The notes beneath the pieces are model-generated. The model was not told where the DNA came from, ran no database searches, and was given only the letters and a program-made list of their open reading frames with translations. Shown piece after piece: positions 5,944 to 9,793 of a stretch of DNA of 9,793 nt (its first letter is position 1; every line of letters begins with the position of its first letter). Source of the stretch: Gammaproteobacteria bacterium (GTDB lineage Bacteria > Pseudomonadota > Gammaproteobacteria > SZUA-21); NCBI GenBank assembly GCA_027021095.1, contig JALUUZ010000330.1:1-9793 (forward strand). The letters run 5' to 3'. Made by a program: the position numbers and the translations under genes.

Positions 5944-6720
5944 ATGAATATTTCCTCTGCGGAAATCGGGGCCTTGTTGGGAGCCTACTTCTGGCCCTTT
6001 GTGCGTATCGCTGCAATGTTGATGGCGGCGCCGCTGTTTGGCGCGCGCAATATCGTGTTTGTCGTGCACAGGCTTGGGCTCGCGCTGGGGTTGACGCTGA
6101 TCGTGCAGCCTATGCTGTCTCCGGTACCCTTTGTCGATCCGATGTCGGCACAGGGTATAGGGATTCTCCTGGAACAGCTTCTGCTCGGTGTCGCGATGGG
6201 TTTTATCCTGCAGATGGTTTTTGCATCATTGATCGTTGCCGGGCACAGTGTCGCCTTGACCATGGGGCTTGGATTCGCCCAGTTCGTCGATCCCGCGAAC
6301 GGGCTCAGTGTGCCCGTCGTCAGTAAATTTTATCTTGTCATCGGTACCTTGTTGATGTTCGCGTTGAATGGCCATTTGATTGCGCTCAAAGTATTGGTCG
6401 AGAGCTTTGAAACCCTGCCGGTCGGCAAAGAAGCGGTTTCGCATGGTGAATTGTTTACGATCGTGTTGTGGGCCGGAAAGCTGTATGTCGGAGCGTTGCT
6501 GATCGCCTTGCCCTGCATGGTGACGATCACATTGATCAATATCGGTTTTGGCGTGATGACGCGCTCTGCGCCACAGATGAATATCTTTGCCGTAGGTTTT
6601 CCTACCACGCTTGCTGCAGGCATCGTTATCGTGATGCTGACTCTGCCCAACCTGTTGCCGCGATTTACCGATCTGCTGATGGAGTCCTTCGACCTGATGC
6701 AGCAGATCATCCGGAGTTAG
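5944..6720 (+). CDS. fliR: Flagellar export gate protein FliR
   Basis: This encodes 258 residues, normal for FliR. It is the single-copy gate subunit, structurally like a FliP-FliQ fusion, that closes the FliP/Q/R helix and contacts FlhB. Around six hydrophobic segments are seen: near the N-terminus (FWPFVRIAAMLMAAPLFGAR, the conserved FliR opening) and then LGLALGLTLIVQPML. Next are LLEQLLLGVAMGFILQMVFA and the conserved plug-like loop MGLGFAQFVDPANG with following FYLVIGTLLMFALNGHL. The C-terminal half has LLIALPCMVTITLINIGFGV, then MTRSAPQMNIFAVGFP (a strongly conserved stretch) and a last helix. The ribosome site before ATG 5944 is weak (GACGAGC). flhB follows after 4 bases. No defects are seen. 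Confidence 0.97.
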   Translation: MNISSAEIGALLGAYFWPFVRIAAMLMAAPLFGARNIVFVVHRLGLALGLTLIVQPMLSPVPFVDPMSAQGIGILLEQLLLGVAMGFILQMVFASLIVAGHSVALTMGLGFAQFVDPANGLSVPVVSKFYLVIGTLLMFALNGHLIALKVLVESFETLPVGKEAVSHGELFTIVLWAGKLYVGALLIALPCMVTITLINIGFGVMTRSAPQMNIFAVGFPTTLAAGIVIVMLTLPNLLPRFTDLLMESFDLMQQIIRS

Positions 6721-6724
6721 TACC

Positions 6725-7891
6725 ATGGCAGAACCAGGGCAGAATGAATCACAGGAAAAAACCGAGGAACCGACCCCGAAAAAGCGCGAGGATGCGAAAA
6801 AGCGTGGCCAGGCGCCGCGTTCCAGGGAGTTCAATACCTCTGTCGTCTTGCTGGCATCGTCGATCGGCCTGCTGGCACTCGGTGATGGCCTGGTAAAGGG
6901 TATGGCGGGAATCTTCAAGGCGGGTTTGACCATAGAGCGCGAGATGCTGTTTTCGCGTGACGTACGCCTGGTGTCGGAATTCGGCGGCGCGTTGACGGAA
7001 ATGTTCAAGGTGTTTTCACCCTACATCCTGTTACTGTTGGTCGTGGCGCTGGCAGGACCGATGCTGGTCGGTGGCTGGACCTTCTCGCTCAAGGCAGCGG
7101 CGCCGAAGATGTCCAAGATCAATCCACTCAAGGGACTGAAGCGTATCTTTTCTGTCAAGGGGTTGATGGAACTGGTCAAGGCCCTGATCAAGGTCTGCCT
7201 GATCGGGTCTGCCGTCGTGTTCTTTATCTGGTCGTATTCGAGTGAATTACTGTCCCTGGGGAATATGCAGCATGAATCGGCGATCATCCGCGGCCTGGAA
7301 ATCACCGGTTGGCTGTTCCTGGCCCTCAGTGCGGTCACCCTGGCGATCGCGATGATCGATGTGCCGTTTCAGCTTTGGCAGCATACCAAGCAGTTGCGAA
7401 TGAGCAAGCAGGAGATCAAGGACGAACACAAGCGTACGGAGGGTGACCCGGAAATCAAGGGGCGCATAAGAAAGACCCAGCAGGAAATGGCAATGAGCAG
7501 GATGATGGAGGAGGTGCCGCAGGCGGACGTCATTGTCACCAACCCGACTCATTTTGCGGTGGCGATCAAGTATGACCCTGATGTCATGTCCGCGCCGGTA
7601 GTGATCGCAAAGGGGGCAGACCTGATTGCGTTGCGTATCAGGGAACTCGGCAGGGCGCATGCCGTCCCGGTGTACGAGGCGCCGCCGCTGGCCCGAGCTC
7701 TGTACTACTCGGTCGAACTGAAACAGGAGATTCCTTCAGGGCTTTATTTCGCGGTCGCCCAGGTGCTGGCCTATGTCTTCCAACTCCGAGACGTCCGCCC
7801 CGGTCAGCCGGCCCCTGAAAAACCGGAAGACCTGAAAGTTCCCGAGGCTTATCAGGACTTGGGGAAAGGTAAGGGACCGCCACGGGAATAG
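6725..7891 (+). CDS. flhB: Flagellar export switch protein FlhB
   Basis: This encodes 388 residues, within the usual range. FlhB is the export-gate subunit whose self-cleaved cytoplasmic domain interacts with FliK to change substrate class from rod/hook to filament. The N-terminus is typical: EKTEEPTPKKREDAKKRGQ (about 11-29), then SREFNT. Four hydrophobic segments lie between about 38 and 215. The SKINPLKGLKRIFSVKGLME loop between helices 2 and 3 is conserved. The linker SKQEIKDEHKRTEGDPEIKG leads to the autocleavage site NPTH, with Asn273-Pro274 (Asn codon 7541-7543), followed by FAVAIKYDP and the conserved PVYEAPPLARALY. The C-terminal tail after about 365 is proline/charge-rich. ATG 6725 sits 4 bases after fliR with GGAG at 6713-6716. 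It is the last gene of the fliL operon. Confidence 0.98.
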   Translation: MAEPGQNESQEKTEEPTPKKREDAKKRGQAPRSREFNTSVVLLASSIGLLALGDGLVKGMAGIFKAGLTIEREMLFSRDVRLVSEFGGALTEMFKVFSPYILLLLVVALAGPMLVGGWTFSLKAAAPKMSKINPLKGLKRIFSVKGLMELVKALIKVCLIGSAVVFFIWSYSSELLSLGNMQHESAIIRGLEITGWLFLALSAVTLAIAMIDVPFQLWQHTKQLRMSKQEIKDEHKRTEGDPEIKGRIRKTQQEMAMSRMMEEVPQADVIVTNPTHFAVAIKYDPDVMSAPVVIAKGADLIALRIRELGRAHAVPVYEAPPLARALYYSVELKQEIPSGLYFAVAQVLAYVFQLRDVRPGQPAPEKPEDLKVPEAYQDLGKGKGPPRE

Positions 7892-7904
7892 CCAGAAATA
7901 CTGC

Positions 7905-7920
7905 GGGTATAATATTTGCA
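7905..7920 (+). promoter_or_regulatory. Candidate sigma-54 promoter upstream of flhA
   Basis: The 108-base flhB-flhA gap contains GG (7906-7907) and GC (7918-7919) exactly 10 bases apart. The -12 part TTTGCA is consensus, but the -24 part (GGGTAT) departs from TGGCAC at several positions. TATAAT (7908-7913), a perfect sigma-70 -10 hexamer, lies inside the same site but has no recognisable -35 at 16-18 bases. The predicted sigma-54 start would be near 7931, with a leader of about 69 bases. flhA has its own RpoN-dependent promoter in Vibrio-type loci, which supports the call. The site is weaker than the two others in the window. Confidence 0.45.
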
Positions 7921-7999
7921 CCGACTTATTATAGCTTGAAAATTCAGTCGTGTAGTTGACTGTTGAATTTATCGTAGTGACAGAGCAATCAGAGTCGGT

Positions 8000-9793
8000 A
8001 TGGCCACAGCAGGGTTGGTAGACAACAATAATCAATTGAAAAGCGGCATGGCTGCGCCGTTATTGCTGCTCGCGCTGTTGGCGATGATCGTCGTGCCACT
8101 GCCTCCGATCCTGTTGGATATCTTTTTTTCATTCAATATTGCCCTTGCCCTGGTGGTGTTACTGGTCTCGATATACGTACTTAAACCACTGGATTTTGCC
8201 GTATTTCCGTCTATTTTGCTGATCACGACGCTGATGCGCCTGGCCCTGAATGTCGCCTCCACGCGCGTGGTCCTGCTCGACGGGCACACCGGGACTGATG
8301 CGGCGGGACAGGTGATCAAGTCGTTCGGGGAATTCGTCATTGGCGGAAACTATGCAGTGGGCCTGGTGGTTTTCGCGATCCTGGTGATCATCAACTTCGT
8401 CGTCGTCACCAAGGGCGCCGGCAGAATTGCCGAAGTGACCGCACGTTTTACATTAGATGCCCTGCCGGGCAAGCAGATGGCGATCGACGCTGACTTGAAT
8501 GCCGGTTTATGCACACAAGAAGAGGCCGCCGCGCGCCGCGAGGAGGTGCGCAGTGAGTCGGATTTCTACGGCGCGATGGACGGCGCCAGCAAGTTTGTGC
8601 GTGGCGACGCCGTTGCCGGCATTCTGATCCTGTTTATCAATGTGGTCGGCGGCCTGGCCGTCGGCCTGGCACAGCATGGCCTCAGCTTCGAGCAGGCGCT
8701 GCGCAACTATACATTGTTGACCGTCGGAGACGGCTTGGTTGCGCAGATACCGTCCCTGATTATTTCCACAGCGGCAGCGATCATCGTGACCCGTGTGTCG
8801 AGCAGCCAGGACATGGGCGACCAGGTGATCGGCCAGTTGTTCAAGAACCCCAAGGCATTGAACATCACCGCGGCGATCGTCGGGATCATGGGCTTGATCC
8901 CCGGCATGCCCAATTTTGCGTTTCTCAGCCTGGCCGGGGTTTGTGCCGCTGCCGCCTATTTTATCAGCCAGAGGCAGGCGGTCGAAGAGGAGGCGCCGCA
9001 GGTTGCAGAGCCCGTGGAGACACCGCCTGCGCCGGCCGAAAAGGAGCTGGGTTGGGACGATGTGCATGCAGTCGACATCATCGGCCTCGAAGTCGGTTAC
9101 CGGCTGATACCGCTGGTCGACAAGACACAGGGAGGTGACTTGATGGGGAAAGTCAAAGGGGTGCGCCGCAAACTGTCACAGGAACTGGGGTTTCTGATAC
9201 AGCCGGTGCATATTCGTGACAACCTGGATTTGTCACCCAATGCCTACCGTATTTCATTGTTTGGAGTCCCGGTCGGCGAGGCAAATCTGCAACCGGACCA
9301 GGACATGGCAATCAATCCGGGGCAGGTCTTTGGTACGTTGCAGGGTACACCGACCAAGGACCCGGCGTTCGGACTCGATGCCTACTGGATCGACCGTGGA
9401 CTGCGGGAGCAGGCGCAGACCATGGGGTATACGGTAGTGGATCCCAGTACCGTCATCGCAACCCATCTAAGCCAGATCCTGCAGAACCATGCGCACGAAC
9501 TGTTGGGCCATGAAGAGACGCAGAAGCTGCTCGACGTGCTTGCTGAATCGGCACCCAAGTTGGTCGAGGACCTGGTACCAAACATACTTCCTGTAGGGAA
9601 AGTCTTGAAGGTGCTGCAGAACCTGCTCGAAGAAAAAGTCTCGATCAAGGATATCCGGACCATTGCGGAAACATTGGCCGAGCACGGACCGTTGAACCAG
9701 GATCCTGCTTACCTGACATCCGTGGTACGCGCCGCATTGAGCAGATCGATCATGCAGCTGGTCAACGGAACCGGGTCCGAACTGTCGGTAATA
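8000..9793 (+). CDS. flhA: Flagellar export gate protein FlhA (3' end beyond window)
   Basis: The frame is open from ATG 8000 to the window edge: 598 codons of the expected 690-700, so about 100 C-terminal residues are missing. FlhA forms the nonameric ring of the export gate; its membrane part uses proton motive force and its cytoplasmic part docks export chaperones and FliJ. Residues 18-330 contain about eight membrane helices. The FHIPEP family signature RLALNVASTRVVLL starts at residue 80. The conserved cytoplasmic loop with DFYGAMDGASKFVRGDAVAG (about 188-207) includes the Asp194 equivalent to the functionally essential Asp208 of Salmonella. An acidic/proline linker (about 335-355) leads to the soluble domains, starting LGWDDVHAVDIIGLEVGYRL. 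ATG 8000 is the only usable start: the same frame has a TGA at 7964-7966 and no other start between. AGAG at 7991-7994 is a weak ribosome site. Confidence 0.97.
   Translation, partial: MATAGLVDNNNQLKSGMAAPLLLLALLAMIVVPLPPILLDIFFSFNIALALVVLLVSIYVLKPLDFAVFPSILLITTLMRLALNVASTRVVLLDGHTGTDAAGQVIKSFGEFVIGGNYAVGLVVFAILVIINFVVVTKGAGRIAEVTARFTLDALPGKQMAIDADLNAGLCTQEEAAARREEVRSESDFYGAMDGASKFVRGDAVAGILILFINVVGGLAVGLAQHGLSFEQALRNYTLLTVGDGLVAQIPSLIISTAAAIIVTRVSSSQDMGDQVIGQLFKNPKALNITAAIVGIMGLIPGMPNFAFLSLAGVCAAAAYFISQRQAVEEEAPQVAEPVETPPAPAEKELGWDDVHAVDIIGLEVGYRLIPLVDKTQGGDLMGKVKGVRRKLSQELGFLIQPVHIRDNLDLSPNAYRISLFGVPVGEANLQPDQDMAINPGQVFGTLQGTPTKDPAFGLDAYWIDRGLREQAQTMGYTVVDPSTVIATHLSQILQNHAHELLGHEETQKLLDVLAESAPKLVEDLVPNILPVGKVLKVLQNLLEEKVSIKDIRTIAETLAEHGPLNQDPAYLTSVVRAALSRSIMQLVNGTGSELSVI

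Noticed and set aside
6226..7008. 260-codon - strand open frame across fliR and flhB
   Set aside because: It spans the junction of two strongly conserved genes and its translation looks like antisense shadow (rich in H, Q, R, D).
7922..7950. CGACT/AGTCG inverted repeat after flhB as a possible terminator
   Set aside because: Only 5 bp with a 19-base loop and no T run; too weak to call.
7956..7961. TTGACT as a sigma-70 -35 box before flhA
   Set aside because: No -10-like hexamer at 16-18 bases downstream.
8507..9067. 186-codon - strand open frame opposite flhA
   Set aside because: It is a shadow of the conserved FlhA membrane region; the composition is not that of an independent protein.
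1..9793. Mobile elements, CRISPR arrays, RNA genes or a new defence or mobile system
   Set aside because: No transposase or integrase, no spaced repeats, no tRNA/rRNA-like segments; all complete genes belong to the flagellar locus.

Overview
The window is a contiguous block of flagellar export and switch genes, all on the + strand, in the order fliI (3' end) - fliJ - fliK - [352-bp gap] - fliL - fliM - fliN - fliO - fliP - fliQ - fliR - flhB - [108-bp gap] - flhA (5' part). The order fliIJK-LMNOPQR-flhB-flhA, the protein features (FliM with an N-terminal CheY-binding peptide, FliN with a long acidic N-terminal extension, FliO/FliP with signal peptides) and two near-consensus RpoN (sigma-54) promoters all suggest a gammaproteobacterium with polar flagella, built like the Pseudomonas/Vibrio loci. 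The moderately high GC content fits this. The exact genus cannot be read from the sequence.

Layout. Bases 1-99 are the last 32 codons of the export ATPase FliI, followed by its coiled-coil partner FliJ (122-571). A GC-rich stem-loop sits on the fliJ stop codon. Immediately after it comes a strong GG-N10-GC promoter (600-615) in front of fliK (649-1923), the hook-length ruler. Then comes a gap with no sense-strand gene (1924-2275). It contains a run of nine C, an antisense open frame of unknown status and, near its end, a second strong sigma-54 promoter (2219-2234) that begins the fliL-flhB operon. The eight genes from fliL to flhB are packed tightly: fliM/fliN and fliO/fliP overlap by 4 bases, and most other gaps are 1-15 bases. 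The exception is a 56-base fliP-fliQ gap with an imperfect hairpin. flhA starts at 8000 after a 108-base gap with a weaker sigma-54-like site, and it runs off the right edge (598 of roughly 690-700 codons present).

How the genes work together. FliP, FliQ, FliR, FlhB and FlhA are the membrane parts of the flagellar type III export gate, with FliO helping FliP assemble. FliI and FliJ are the cytoplasmic ATPase and its stalk, delivering energy and substrates to FlhA. FliK measures the hook and, through the self-cleaving C-terminal domain of FlhB, switches export from hook to filament proteins. FliM and FliN form most of the C-ring, the rotor switch that binds phosphorylated CheY. FliL is a membrane protein at the stator-rotor interface. 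The window thus encodes the export gate, the switch and the ruler, with promoters placed so that fliK, fliL-flhB and perhaps flhA can each be turned on by RpoN and its enhancer-binding regulator.

I found no sign of a wholly new system: this is a conserved housekeeping-type locus. The unusual points are a 16-lysine run in FliL just after an acidic stretch, with an in-frame A AAA AAG slippery heptamer, the well-matched sigma-54 promoters, and the unexplained 352-base gap between fliK and fliL.
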